NCBI GenBank assembly: GCA_009781475.1
Contig: WQYB01000012.1
Span: 1-50,607 of the forward strand
DNA from: Treponema sp.
Lineage (GTDB): Bacteria > Spirochaetota > Spirochaetia > Treponematales > Breznakiellaceae
Direction: 5' to 3'
Length of the DNA: 50,607 nt
The notes below the pieces were generated by a model. The model did no database searches, was not told where the DNA came from, and saw only the letters and a list, made by a program, of their open reading frames with translations. The number at the start of each line of letters is the position of its first letter. Positions within the stretch are counted from its first letter, which is position 1. This document shows, one piece after another, positions 9,062 to 17,743 of this stretch. The position numbers and the translations under genes were made by a program.

Positions 9062-10333
9062 ATGAAGAAACAAAAAATTGCGGTATTTTTAGCCGCCTCT
9101 CTATCATTTTTTACTCTTTTTTCCTCATTGGCTTTTGGTGATAATTTTCTAAGTAATTATTTACACGGCTCGTATGGAGTTGACAGTAATGCAGGTCTTA
9201 CTGCTTTTCCTGTATTAAATATACCTTTTGGCGGACGATCTGAAGGTATGGCGGGAGCTTTTGCGGCAGTAGCAGACGATATTTCATTCCTTGAATACAA
9301 TCCGGCAGGCTCTTCCATGCTCCAAAGAACCGAATTGGCGTTTTTTCACAATAACTGGATAGCAGATACAAATATTGAATCGGTAGCTTATGCCACAAGG
9401 TTTGGTAATAATATAGGTTTCGCCGCAGGAGCTAAATGGCTTTATACTCCCTTTACAGAATATAATATGTACGGCGAAAGTGTTGCTAACGGGTATTATT
9501 CCGAAGCTGTTGCCATAGTAAACGCATCGTATAATTTCTTTTCCGGCTATTATTACAGCGGATTATCTGTCGGTATGAACTTAAAAGGCGCTTTTCGTTT
9601 TATGCCTGATTTTACCGACAAATTCGGCAATATTGTAAGCGGCTCGGGTGATTCTCAGTCCGCCATGACTGCAATGATAGATATCGGCGCTCTTACACGG
9701 TTTGATTTTTTAAAGTTTTATTCATCAAGGGAAAGAAACGCATCGGCGGCTTTTGTTATAAAAAACCTCGGTCCTTCTGTTATGGGAGATCCGCTGCCTA
9801 CTGTTATTAATGCGGCGATTTCCTATAAACCAATTCGCCCGATTTTAATTGCTTTTGATTTTAATATCCCTGTTAATTTAAGTGATTTTGATCTTTCCGA
9901 ATCGCCTTATGCGGCGTTTGGTCTTTCCGCCAATATTACAAGATTTTTAACAATGCGTGCCGGTTTAATGTATAAAGGCGGAAGCAGCCGTGTTACCATA
10001 GGCAGCGCCATCGATATGAATTTAGTATCGTTTGATGTAAATTATACTCTGGATTTATTAACCCAGATGCAGCCGCTTAACAGGGTCAGCCTTGGGGTGC
10101 GTTTGGATTTGGGTGATCAAAACCGCAAACAAATTTCTGACAGGGTAGACGAACTTTATTTATTGGGGCTTGAAGCCTATTCCCGAGGCAATTATGCTGA
10201 CGCAAGGTTGTGCTTTGAAGAAGCGCTGCGCCTCAATCCCAGATTTGAACCTGCAAGAGAAGGTCTTGCCACACTTGAAGACAGAGAAGCTCTTTTCCAG
10301 CGTGTCGAAGACCTCTACAGATTTGACTTTTAA
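9062..10333 (+). CDS. UPF0164 family outer-membrane protein with C-terminal TPR
   Basis: A 423-residue protein with a signal peptide (residues 1-26, ending SLAFG) and a beta-rich body. It carries the hallmark start of this spirochaetal family, in which GGRSEGMAGAFAAVADDIS is followed by EYNPAGSSML (about residues 57-88). That pattern also occurs in PorV/FadL-like outer-membrane barrels. Many alternating aromatic strands follow. Residues 355-423 form a TPR-like unit (LYLLGLEAYSRGNYADARL), which would lie in the periplasm. Treponemes typically carry several paralogues. They are thought to be outer-membrane barrels that may carry hydrophobic substrates, though direct evidence for this member is absent. 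The gene is monocistronic and convergent with the next gene, with six bases between them. Confidence 0.85.
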   Translation: MKKQKIAVFLAASLSFFTLFSSLAFGDNFLSNYLHGSYGVDSNAGLTAFPVLNIPFGGRSEGMAGAFAAVADDISFLEYNPAGSSMLQRTELAFFHNNWIADTNIESVAYATRFGNNIGFAAGAKWLYTPFTEYNMYGESVANGYYSEAVAIVNASYNFFSGYYYSGLSVGMNLKGAFRFMPDFTDKFGNIVSGSGDSQSAMTAMIDIGALTRFDFLKFYSSRERNASAAFVIKNLGPSVMGDPLPTVINAAISYKPIRPILIAFDFNIPVNLSDFDLSESPYAAFGLSANITRFLTMRAGLMYKGGSSRVTIGSAIDMNLVSFDVNYTLDLLTQMQPLNRVSLGVRLDLGDQNRKQISDRVDELYLLGLEAYSRGNYADARLCFEEALRLNPRFEPAREGLATLEDREALFQRVEDLYRFDF

Positions 10334-10339
10334 TTAAAA

Positions 10340-11941
10340 TTATTTTTTGCGGCGGAAGACTCTGTAATTAATATTCGGGAAAATATTATGCCTGCGTTCC
10401 AGGGTTGTAAGCCATTCTGTGCTGATGTAATTACTGCCCAGTGCTTCGTAGATTGTTGTAAAATTGCGAAGAGTATTTTCCGCTTTGTTACGTGCAAATT
10501 CTGTAGAATCCTGTTTGTATAAAAGAGCAGGCCAGTCCGATGACTGGGCAAGCATTATTTCACGGGCAGCCTGGTTTAACGCTCTTTCTTTTAAACCTGT
10601 ATCATCCGGGAAACGTTCTGCCAATTCGGTCATTCTTTCCATTGCCCTGTAAAGATGGCGGTATATCCAGTCATTGCAGTCATCAAGCCATGTTTGACTG
10701 TATCCGTTTACGCCGCCTGAGGAAATTTCAGGGGATACAATCTGAAATGCCGAAATATCCTGTCTGAAAATATATTCACTTGGGCAGGTAAACTTTAAAT
10801 CTCTGTATCCTGCTGCCATGCGGAAAAGCGTTTCTATAAATGCAGTGCCTTCATGCCAAAAACTTCCGAAAAAATCCGCATTGTTTGCGTAAAGACATAT
10901 TGGAATTTCTGTCATGTTTTTTGAAACTTCTTCAAGACGGGCGATTGTATTTTCTAAAAATGTCCTTGCGTATTTAGCTATTTTATCATTGGCGGCTTGC
11001 GGATTGTATACTGTAAATTGCCCGTTTGCGCCGGCAGCCGTTCGGCTCCAGTATTTGTATCCTGTCATGCTTCTGCCGCCTTCGGCATTTAAAAATTGGC
11101 TTACTGTTTGCGCCGGCAGAAGGTAACCGGCATCAAGATTATTGTTACGGTATACTTCATCGTGCGCTATTTTTTCCATTTCACGCAATGTAAGTAAATC
11201 TCTTGTTAGGATTATCGTACCATTAGGCGTTTTTACGGGAAAAAAACATCCTTTTTCGGGTACGGGGCTGCCGAATAAAAGAGAATGACTGTCAACAATG
11301 GTAAAACTGTAATTATATGCTTTTAAATATTCTTCTGCAGAAGGCGTCCAGCCAAGGCATGGAAACCAAAAACCCTGCAGGTTGCTGCCAAAATGACGGC
11401 GGTAATTTGACACAGGAGTTTCTATCTGCGCCTGTAATGATTCGTGATTGTGGCTTAAAAACGGCAAAAACGCATGAGTTGCAGGACTTCCGATAATTTC
11501 TACTTTTCCCCTGCGTCTGTAAAAATCAAACGCTTTTAAAAGATTTTTTTCATAACGTTCTGTGTATGTTATTCTTCTGTCTACCGCAAGGTTGTAATAA
11601 TCCAAAGCCAGTTTATTTATATCATTATTTTCTTTGGTGCGTTCAAGTTCCAATATGCCAAAATCAATTTGTTTGTCCATGTAGTTAAGGAATTTTTTCT
11701 GAAGATGTTCGTCGTTTAACATGTGGCAAAGTACAGGAGACATAACTAACGTTATGCGAAACGGAACATGATCTGTTTCCAGGCGGTGTAATACTTCAAG
11801 AAGCGGAAGCAGTGTTTCGCTTATGTATTCAAAAAAACGCCCTTCCTCTCCCGCTTGAGAAAGATCTATTTCCTTGTTATATTCCTTGACGTAAGGCAGG
11901 TGAGCTTCAAGAACAATCGAGATCACATAACGGGATTCCAT
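10340..11941 (-). CDS. GH57-type glycoside hydrolase / branching-enzyme-like protein with altered active site
   Basis: A 533-residue protein that follows the GH57 branching-enzyme fold along its whole length: EAHLPYV near residue 12, TGYKYW near 293, GSFWHEG near 359, WIYRHLYRAMERM near 425 and AQSSDW near 468. The two catalytic positions appear changed. The conserved WLPE motif that carries the nucleophile Glu reads WFPC at 192-195. The acid/base Asp in the usual DAELFGHWW reads NADFFGSFW at 354-362. If aligned correctly, the protein should not catalyse the normal 1,4-alpha-glucan branching reaction. It may instead bind glucan or regulate. It is one base from the upstream DUF4912 gene, and a glycogen synthase gene lies elsewhere in the window. 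Confidence 0.8.
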   Translation of the reverse strand: MESRYVISIVLEAHLPYVKEYNKEIDLSQAGEEGRFFEYISETLLPLLEVLHRLETDHVPFRITLVMSPVLCHMLNDEHLQKKFLNYMDKQIDFGILELERTKENNDINKLALDYYNLAVDRRITYTERYEKNLLKAFDFYRRRGKVEIIGSPATHAFLPFLSHNHESLQAQIETPVSNYRRHFGSNLQGFWFPCLGWTPSAEEYLKAYNYSFTIVDSHSLLFGSPVPEKGCFFPVKTPNGTIILTRDLLTLREMEKIAHDEVYRNNNLDAGYLLPAQTVSQFLNAEGGRSMTGYKYWSRTAAGANGQFTVYNPQAANDKIAKYARTFLENTIARLEEVSKNMTEIPICLYANNADFFGSFWHEGTAFIETLFRMAAGYRDLKFTCPSEYIFRQDISAFQIVSPEISSGGVNGYSQTWLDDCNDWIYRHLYRAMERMTELAERFPDDTGLKERALNQAAREIMLAQSSDWPALLYKQDSTEFARNKAENTLRNFTTIYEALGSNYISTEWLTTLERRHNIFPNINYRVFRRKK

Positions 11942-11942
11942 T

Positions 11943-12620
11943 TTACAACCTCTTGTGCCTTGATTGGCGATCTGTATTTTTTATTATTGAAACATCCTGC
12001 GCTCCTGACAGCCTGATTAAAGGATTGGAGCTTATTTCATTTATCATTTCATTTTCAATTAAACGGGGCAAATTAAAAGGAGAAGAAGTTATAATCGGAA
12101 TTTCGTTTTCTCCCTTTATAACGCTCAATGTTATCACATAACAGCTTATATCCTGATTTGTATGTTCGGCTAAACCCAAATACCTTGCGTTGTCTTCCTT
12201 GCTTACTGCAACTGTAAAAGATGCTTCCTGGGACTGGTATTCTTTGCCGTTTTTATCTAATGGTATAACACGCAAACAATAACCGTTAAAATCATGTGCG
12301 TTTTCATACATTTCCCTGTCTTGTCCCTTAATTTCCCAAAAAACAAAAATCCAAAGAGGGTCTCTTATTATTACATCGATAAAAGATATGTTGTATTGCT
12401 TTGGCAGCAATACCGATTCTGAATATCCGGGATTTACTTCGATTGATTCGCCGGTGTCCTGCTGCTGCATGCTGGTAATTTCCAGAAGCTCTTCGATAAT
12501 AAAAATTCTTTCAAGCTCGGCAGGTATATCAACGCCATAAGTGTCGGCAAGTTTTATTAACTCATCTGTACTTAAACTTTCCAGCCATGTACGAGTTACA
12601 GGAACGCTGTTGTCTTCCAT
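11943..12620 (-). CDS. DUF4912 domain protein
   Basis: A 225-residue soluble protein. Residues 10-45 (WLESLSTDELIKLADTYG) look like a SAP/Rho-N-type helical module. Residues 70-180 match the DUF4912 pattern, with a DPLWIFVFWEI core followed by a beta-rich segment containing YCLRVIPLD. DUF4912 proteins often pair an N-terminal Rho-like module with this domain and are often encoded beside GH57 or other glucan enzymes, as here. Its molecular function is unknown. The stop lies one base from the GH57-like start, so the two are almost certainly cotranscribed. GGTGAAGT before the ATG may act as ribosome-binding site. Confidence 0.75.
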   Translation of the reverse strand: MEDNSVPVTRTWLESLSTDELIKLADTYGVDIPAELERIFIIEELLEITSMQQQDTGESIEVNPGYSESVLLPKQYNISFIDVIIRDPLWIFVFWEIKGQDREMYENAHDFNGYCLRVIPLDKNGKEYQSQEASFTVAVSKEDNARYLGLAEHTNQDISCYVITLSVIKGENEIPIITSSPFNLPRLIENEMINEISSNPLIRLSGAQDVSIIKNTDRQSRHKRL

Positions 12621-12654
12621 ACTTCACCAATTGTGAAAAAAATACCGATTAAAG

Positions 12655-13305
12655 TCAATGGCAGGTATATCTGTCAAAGTATTCGGGTAAGGCAGCGGTT
12701 ATATCGATGTCAAGTTCGTTAATTATTAGCCGGGATGCGTGAAGCAAAAGCCGTTTTAATCCTGCGGTTTTTTTTAATTTTTTATTAAGCGCAAAATCGC
12801 CGTATTTGTCATCTCCTAAAATCGGACTTCCGTGCATTGCAAGATGGCGGCGTATTTGATGCATCCTTCCTGTTTCAAGCTCCAGTTCTAAAACCGAATA
12901 TGGCTGATTTATTTCTTCCAGTTTTCCGATTTTTATCAAGTTGTAAGCAGTCTGTGATTTTTTTAAACTGCCTTTTATTAATAATTCGTCTGTTATTATA
13001 CCCTTGTTTTTTGGGGGCTGTCCTGCGCAAACAGCGGTATATATTTTTTTTGTTTTTTTTGGGGAGCCGAAAACCTTCGAAAAACGGGCGGCTGCCTGAC
13101 TGTTTTTTACCGCCAGTAAAATCCCCGAAGTATCTTTGTCTATCCTGTGAACCAGATGAGCTTTTGCATCAGAATCCTTTAAATATTGATTTAAAAGCTC
13201 GTCCAGCGATATTTTTATGCCTTTTCCGCCCTGTACCGAAAGCCCTGCTGGTTTGTTTATTATTATTGAGAATGTATCCTCGTGGAGAATTTCTATGTTT
13301 TTCAC
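12655..13305 (-). CDS. RluA-family 23S rRNA pseudouridine synthase
   Basis: The product is about 216 residues. It contains the catalytic motif HRIDKDTSGILL, whose Asp attacks the target uridine, and downstream KSQTAYNLI and ELETGRMHQIRRHL, both typical of RluA/RluC/RluD-type enzymes that convert uridine to pseudouridine in rRNA. There is no N-terminal S4 RNA-binding domain, so it is the short form. I prefer the GTG at 13305 because it starts the protein directly at the family-like KNIEILHED strand. A TTG at 13329 would add eight residues encoded by promoter-like sequence. A TATAAT box ends seven bases before the GTG, so the message may be leaderless. The exact target nucleotide cannot be read from sequence. 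Confidence 0.85.
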   Translation of the reverse strand: MKNIEILHEDTFSIIINKPAGLSVQGGKGIKISLDELLNQYLKDSDAKAHLVHRIDKDTSGILLAVKNSQAAARFSKVFGSPKKTKKIYTAVCAGQPPKNKGIITDELLIKGSLKKSQTAYNLIKIGKLEEINQPYSVLELELETGRMHQIRRHLAMHGSPILGDDKYGDFALNKKLKKTAGLKRLLLHASRLIINELDIDITAALPEYFDRYTCH

Positions 13306-13312
13306 ACCGATA

Positions 13313-13318
13313 ATTATA
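13313..13318 (-). promoter_or_regulatory. -10 box directly ahead of the pseudouridine synthase start
   Basis: The minus strand reads TATAAT, seven bases, then GTG. The -35 region at the expected distance is weak. There is no Shine-Dalgarno in between, which fits a leaderless message starting at or next to the GTG. Confidence 0.5.
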
Positions 13319-13365
13319 ACATCAAACAAGAATTGTGTTTGACTTATGGGTAAATTGAGGTTGTT

Positions 13366-14484
13366 ATGAAAAAGCTATTTTTATTACTGGTTTTTATTCC
13401 GTTTTTGGTCTTTGGTGAATCCCTGTATTCGCCTACATGGGGATTTTATATCGATCTTCCCGAAGGTTATGAATTTCATGACGGAGATGCAAGAGATCGA
13501 TTTTCTTTTGCCGGACCTCAAGGGCTGATGTTTGATATTATAATCTATGCCGACAGGTATAATTCCATGCTGGAACTTGTAAATGATGTAAACAGAAGGC
13601 TTTCAAATAATGGTGATGTTGATTTTTTTGAATACAACGGCAAACAAGCTGTAATTTTTAAGCTGGATTTCGGCGGCAATGACGGCTGGGGGCTTGCACT
13701 GGAACTTGGCGGATCATCGGCGCGTAAACCTATCCTTTTAGCTTTAGCTTACGCTCCTAATGAAAGAACCGATTTAGAACTTTTTCATCTTTCCGCGCTG
13801 GATTCCATAAGCCCTACAGAAGCGGAATTGCGTTACCCCGGTCCAATTATGGAATACGGTTACCCGCGCGGGACAGCTAAAAGCACTCCTTTAGCCATAA
13901 GGGGTTTAAATGCATTAATTTATGAAAATGACGCTGAAGCATCGCAGGTTTTAATTGAACGTGAGTATATTCTTTTGCAGTATTATTTAAATACACCTCT
14001 TATACAGGATGCCTGGGTACGTTATTACCGTTTTATTTACCGTGACTCTTACGACAGGATAAAAGATGCCGCCTCTGTAATTACCCGTCATTTCGGCGGT
14101 TATACGGCAAATACCGATGCGCAAAAAAGAGAATTTGCTCAAAAAGTTCTTACATTTATACAAAATCTCCAGTATGAACGTTTTATATATGAAAGTGATT
14201 TTTTAAACCTGGTATCTTCTGTTACAGAAGGGAAGGGCGACTGCGACAGCCATTCCATGCTTTTTGCTTTAATACTCGCTCAGGTAAATATCCGAGGCGC
14301 TATGATGCTTTCGCCTCATTACAGCCACGCAATGGCTTTAGCCGATATAACCGGCTCCGGTGCTCGTGTTGATGCTTACGGAACAAATTGGCTTGTTGCC
14401 GAAACTACGGCAAAAATCGACATTGGTTTAATCGATCAGGAACAGGCAGATATAACAAAGTGGTTTGTAATTATTTTTGATTGA
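13366..14484 (+). CDS. Exported transglutaminase-like protein
   Basis: A 372-residue protein with a clear signal peptide (residues 1-17, ending LVFG). The N-terminal 150 residues are beta-rich and of unknown type (WGFYIDLPEGYEF near residue 25). Residues 255-372 resemble the transglutaminase-like cysteine-protease fold. GDCDSHSMLFALILAQ gives the nucleophile Cys, YSHAMALADI gives the His, and NWLVAETTA may supply the third, acidic member. Such domains cleave or cross-link peptides, but no substrate is implied here. GAGG precedes the ATG by six bases. The gene stands alone, divergent from the pseudouridine synthase. Confidence 0.7.
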   Translation: MKKLFLLLVFIPFLVFGESLYSPTWGFYIDLPEGYEFHDGDARDRFSFAGPQGLMFDIIIYADRYNSMLELVNDVNRRLSNNGDVDFFEYNGKQAVIFKLDFGGNDGWGLALELGGSSARKPILLALAYAPNERTDLELFHLSALDSISPTEAELRYPGPIMEYGYPRGTAKSTPLAIRGLNALIYENDAEASQVLIEREYILLQYYLNTPLIQDAWVRYYRFIYRDSYDRIKDAASVITRHFGGYTANTDAQKREFAQKVLTFIQNLQYERFIYESDFLNLVSSVTEGKGDCDSHSMLFALILAQVNIRGAMMLSPHYSHAMALADITGSGARVDAYGTNWLVAETTAKIDIGLIDQEQADITKWFVIIFD

Positions 14485-14501
14485 AAATTATTAATATTTA
14501 A

Positions 14502-14526
14502 TCTCGCAGAGGCGCAGAGGCGCAAA
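14502..14526. repeat. CGCAGAGG-type short-unit repeat, single arm
   Basis: TCTCGCAGAGGCGCAGAGGC followed by GCAAA consists of 8-base units CGCAGAGG. It is one arm of the palindromic family seen in full at 37283-37423 and related to the CACGGAG copies at 18617-18702 and 22179-22258. It fills the space between two convergent genes. Confidence 0.7.
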
Positions 14527-14546
14527 ATTTATTAATGATTAAGGGT

Positions 14547-15200
14547 TTAATTCTTTCCTGTAAGAAGATCATATACTTGCTGCGGGGTTTGAGCGGACAA
14601 AAGAGATTCCCGCAGTTCTTTGTTTTTTAACCTGTTACTGAACCAGGAAAGTGTTTGCAGATAATAAGCATGCTGATTCTGTGCTGCGGCAATCATAAAA
14701 ACCAGCCGTACGGGTTCGTCATCCAAAGGATGGAAATCAACTATATTTGTTTGACTTATGCCGACTGAAACAACCAAATCTGTAACTGATGAAAGCCGTA
14801 CATGAGGAATTGCTATTCCGCAGCCAATGGCAGTACTCATCAATTCTTCGCGTTTTAGAATTTCAGAGGATAATTCCTGTCTGTTTTTTACCTGAGGAGC
14901 AGCGGAAAGGTTTTCCGATAATGCAAGCAGAGCATCCCTTTTACTGGAATGATTCAAAAAAAGTATGCGGTGAAGTGACAGAATTGACTGGATATTTATC
15001 TGGGAAGCATGCGGATTATAATTGGTAGATGTCAATTTTTCGTTGACCCACCTGTCAATTTCTGATTTTTTAAAACGCCAGGCAGTTCTTATTTTGCCTG
15101 CCGGAATTTCACCTTTTTGAGCGCAATCATAAACAGTTCGTTCCGATATTCTAAGATATTTTGCAACCTCTTCAAGGGTAAGTATATCATCATCCGTCAT
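14547..15200 (-). CDS. HTH (excisionase/MerR-like) and PTS EIIA (PtsN-type) fusion regulator
   Basis: A 217-residue protein. Residues 5-55 form a helix-turn-helix of the excisionase/HTH_17 type (LTLEEVAKYLRISERTVYD, then AWRFKKSEIDRWV). Residues 75-215 form a PTS EIIA type-2 domain like PtsN, with the phosphorylatable His in CGIAIPHVRL and the following core GISQTNIVDFHPLDDEPV. This layout suggests a DNA-binding protein whose activity depends on phosphorylation by a PTS chain, probably nitrogen-PTS-like, without transport. Two tandem 20-base direct repeats overlap its promoter, which suits autoregulation. The targets are unknown. Confidence 0.85.
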   Translation of the reverse strand: MTDDDILTLEEVAKYLRISERTVYDCAQKGEIPAGKIRTAWRFKKSEIDRWVNEKLTSTNYNPHASQINIQSILSLHRILFLNHSSKRDALLALSENLSAAPQVKNRQELSSEILKREELMSTAIGCGIAIPHVRLSSVTDLVVSVGISQTNIVDFHPLDDEPVRLVFMIAAAQNQHAYYLQTLSWFSNRLKNKELRESLLSAQTPQQVYDLLTGKN

Positions 15201-15218
15201 GTGGTAATTATTGTACTA

Positions 15219-15258
15219 CATTCTAACAAATGTCAACATATTCCAGCAAAAATCAACA
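15219..15258. promoter_or_regulatory. Tandem 20-base direct repeats in the promoter of the HTH-EIIA gene
   Basis: Positions 15219-15238 and 15239-15258 agree at 15 of 20 bases, with the shared core ATTCnAnCAAAnnTCAACA. They lie directly upstream of the regulator. On the minus strand TTGACA falls within the first copy, and TACAAT lies 15 bases beyond it. The repeats could be binding sites for the regulator itself. Confidence 0.55.
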
Positions 15259-15669
15259 CTATTTTCTTAATTCATGTAATGAGTCAAAGGGTAAAAGTTC
15301 GCCTACGGTGGTAATTACCTGCTCTGAGTTACTTCCGCCGAAAATAACAGAGCATTCGGCAGGCATAAACTCACCCATTACCTGACGGCAAGCGCCGCAA
15401 GGACCTACAGGCTCCGGCGAATCCGGTGTGGAAATTGCAATTGCTTTAAAGCGTAAATGTCCCTTTGTAACTGCCGCAAAAATGGCATTTCTTTCAGCGC
15501 AGACAGTCAACCCAAAAGAGCGGTTTTCTACGTTTACTCCTGTTATGACAGTCCCGTCTTCGCAAAGTAATGCAGCTCCAACCCTAAACTTTGAATACGG
15601 AGAGTACGCTTTATTTGCTATTTTACCGGCTTCGTTAAATAAATTACCCAATTGTTCTTTGTCAATCAT
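15259..15669 (-). CDS. cdd: Cytidine deaminase
   Basis: A 136-residue homotetrameric-type cytidine deaminase that converts cytidine or deoxycytidine to uridine forms in pyrimidine salvage. The zinc-binding and catalytic motifs are complete: CAERNAIF (Cys and catalytic Glu) and PCGACRQ (two Cys). AYSPYSKFRVGAAL near the N-terminus is also typical. I chose the ATG at 15669 because GGAGG lies five bases before it. An upstream TTG at 15681 would put that Shine-Dalgarno inside the gene. The upstream region 15685-15710 is rich in overlapping TATAAT-like boxes shared with the divergent gene. Confidence 0.95.
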   Translation of the reverse strand: MIDKEQLGNLFNEAGKIANKAYSPYSKFRVGAALLCEDGTVITGVNVENRSFGLTVCAERNAIFAAVTKGHLRFKAIAISTPDSPEPVGPCGACRQVMGEFMPAECSVIFGGSNSEQVITTVGELLPFDSLHELRK

Positions 15670-15728
15670 GCTTGCCTCCAAGGTTATAATATAATATAAT
15701 ATTACAAAAGGCGAGGTCGTGTTTTATA

Positions 15729-16856
15729 GTGGCTTATTATAAAAAGAAAAGAATTAAGTTTTTAATTATAATTTTAATATTTATTGTATATTTTCTTGTT
15801 GCGGCAAGACCCGTTCCAAAGGAGACAGTGCTCTCTTTTAATTGGATAAGTTCTGCATCATCAGCTCATTCGCAGGAACCGCCGGCTAATATTACAGGAA
15901 ATCCTATGCCTTTTACATTAGGAACCCGTTTTGGTTATGTTGATACTTCAGGGCAATTTGCCGTTAACAGAATAAAAATAAACGATATTTATCTTAGCCG
16001 TAATATGTGGACAGAGTACAATACCGAACCTGTCAATATAACAATTAATAATGTTTTGAATAATAATGAAATAAATATCGAAAACCCTTTTGGTTATCCT
16101 ATCCTGCTTGATAACAGGGTATTTATACTTGGCAGCGAACAAAACTCGCTTTCAGAGATCTCCAGTAATGGAAATATTTTATGGACTTATGAATTCGGCG
16201 CTCCGCTTACAAGCATTGATGCCGCTTCGGGTCTTGTAGTTACAGGTTCTTTAGACGGCACTATCGAAGTTTTTGATTCACAGGGAGAAAGAATTTTTGA
16301 CGAACTTATCGGCGGTTCGCGTTTTTCGGTAATACTCGGATGCGCTATTTCGCGTAACGGTTCCAGAATAGCCGTTATATGCGGCATCGACAGGCAGCGG
16401 TTTTTGCTTTTTGAACGTTTCAGCGGTTCAGACGGCAAATACAGGATTGTATACCATGAATTTCTTGAAACAGGATTCAGGCGTCCTGTACGCATTTTAT
16501 TTATTGATGATGACCAGCGTATTATTTTTGAAAGGGAAGGCGGCATTGGCTGTTACAATATCAAAACAAGACGTACTTTAAATATTCCCCTTGACGGAGA
16601 AATAGCGGCGATTGATGAATCAGGCAGCAATGGATACTTTTTTGTTATTACCGCACATTCATTTTTACAAAAACAAATTATCGGAATAAAATTTCCGCAG
16701 GATAGATTATTTGGAATTTCAAAGACAGCAGCTTTAGACTCGATATTCCTGAAAGCTCAATTTAAAAGCAATGATGTTTTTCTAGGGCGCACTGATCCAA
16801 TGCTTGTTATCGGCGGCGGAACAACATTGATTTCATTTACCCTGGAGGAAAAATGA
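15729..16856 (+). CDS. Membrane-anchored beta-propeller (PQQ/WD-like) protein
   Basis: A 375-residue protein starting at a GTG. One N-terminal membrane anchor or uncleaved signal (about residues 9-27, rich in Ile, Leu and Val) is followed by an exported region. From residue 125 there are repeated blades of a PQQ/WD-type beta-propeller, such as NGNILWTYEFG, LVVTGSLDGTIEVFDSQG, SRNGSRIAVICG and DGEIAAID. The function is unknown. The stop overlaps the start of the next gene by four bases (ATGA), so it is made together with the degenerate M23 protein. Such pairs may act in the periplasm on envelope assembly. No good Shine-Dalgarno precedes the GTG, and the exact start is uncertain. Confidence 0.7.
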   Translation: MAYYKKKRIKFLIIILIFIVYFLVAARPVPKETVLSFNWISSASSAHSQEPPANITGNPMPFTLGTRFGYVDTSGQFAVNRIKINDIYLSRNMWTEYNTEPVNITINNVLNNNEINIENPFGYPILLDNRVFILGSEQNSLSEISSNGNILWTYEFGAPLTSIDAASGLVVTGSLDGTIEVFDSQGERIFDELIGGSRFSVILGCAISRNGSRIAVICGIDRQRFLLFERFSGSDGKYRIVYHEFLETGFRRPVRILFIDDDQRIIFEREGGIGCYNIKTRRTLNIPLDGEIAAIDESGSNGYFFVITAHSFLQKQIIGIKFPQDRLFGISKTAALDSIFLKAQFKSNDVFLGRTDPMLVIGGGTTLISFTLEEK

Positions 16857-17743
16857 ATAAAAATAAATTGAATATAGCTGCGGCTGTAATTATTTTTGTT
16901 TTATTCGCAGGTTCTATTTTGGAATCCGATGCTATGAGCTGGCCTTCTGAAGATGCAGTTCTTGTCCGTAATTTCGGTGCAAATGACAGAGGCAGACCTG
17001 TTTTGGGAATGGTCTTTGAAGGAGAGACAGATATACTTGCCGCCGAAAGAGGCGAAATTATTTTTTCACGGAATAAAAATGATCGGGCATCACGCCTTCC
17101 GTCTCCGCTTGGATCGTGGACAGCCGTAGATCACGGGGATGGTTTGATAAGTATTTACAGCCGTTATAACGATCAAAATGATTTTAATATTGATCATCAA
17201 GTTGCAAGGCAGCTTCCTATTGCCGCTTCGGGGATTTCCGGCTGGTCATCGCGTGAAGGTTTTTATTTTATGCTCTTCGACAGAAGGGAGCGGCGATGGA
17301 TAAATCCTGCAATGATAATTACCCCGGTACAGGAAACAAGATCGCCTCAAATTCTTTCTGTAAGTTTGCGCAATGAACAGGGGCTTACTGTACAATCCAA
17401 TAACCTGGTACAGGGACGTTATACGGTAGTTGTAAATACAATCGGAGGTATTCCTTCGGCGCAAAGAGCGGCTTTAGGCGCTTTGTACGCTCCGCAAAGA
17501 ATTCTTTGTTCCATTAACGGCGCAGAAGTGGGTTCTCTTAATTTTGAAGCGGTTTCTGCAAGAGACGGCGTTCTTATGGTTTTGCGTAACGGACTTGTTT
17601 CGGCAAAACAGATATACGCAAACTTTCCCGCCTACGAAGCTGCCGAAGTTTTTTTGCCTCGCGGACAGGTTACACTTGAAATTATTGTTCAGGATATTAA
17701 CGGAAACTCAAGCAGTGTAGTTAACCGTTTAATTGTAAATTAA
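16853..17743 (+). CDS. Exported M23/LytM-like protein lacking catalytic residues
   Basis: A 296-residue protein with an N-terminal hydrophobic signal or anchor (about residues 8-24). Residues 45-110 follow the LytM (peptidase M23) pattern: a GMVFEGETDILAAERGEII strand region and GSWTAVDHGDGLISIYSRY. The zinc ligands of active enzymes, namely the first His and Asp and the final HxH, are not in place, and only one His remains in VDHGDG. The C-terminal half is beta-rich (about 170-296). Inactive LytM domains are known in other bacteria as activators of amidases or as scaffold proteins, so a regulatory role is plausible. The gene is translationally coupled to the upstream propeller protein. Confidence 0.65.
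   Translation: MNKNKLNIAAAVIIFVLFAGSILESDAMSWPSEDAVLVRNFGANDRGRPVLGMVFEGETDILAAERGEIIFSRNKNDRASRLPSPLGSWTAVDHGDGLISIYSRYNDQNDFNIDHQVARQLPIAASGISGWSSREGFYFMLFDRRERRWINPAMIITPVQETRSPQILSVSLRNEQGLTVQSNNLVQGRYTVVVNTIGGIPSAQRAALGALYAPQRILCSINGAEVGSLNFEAVSARDGVLMVLRNGLVSAKQIYANFPAYEAAEVFLPRGQVTLEIIVQDINGNSSSVVNRLIVN

Noticed and set aside
14502-14526. CRISPR-like spacing suggested by repeated CGCAGAGG units
   Set aside because: Units are 8 bases, contiguous and without spacers, and no cas genes are present.
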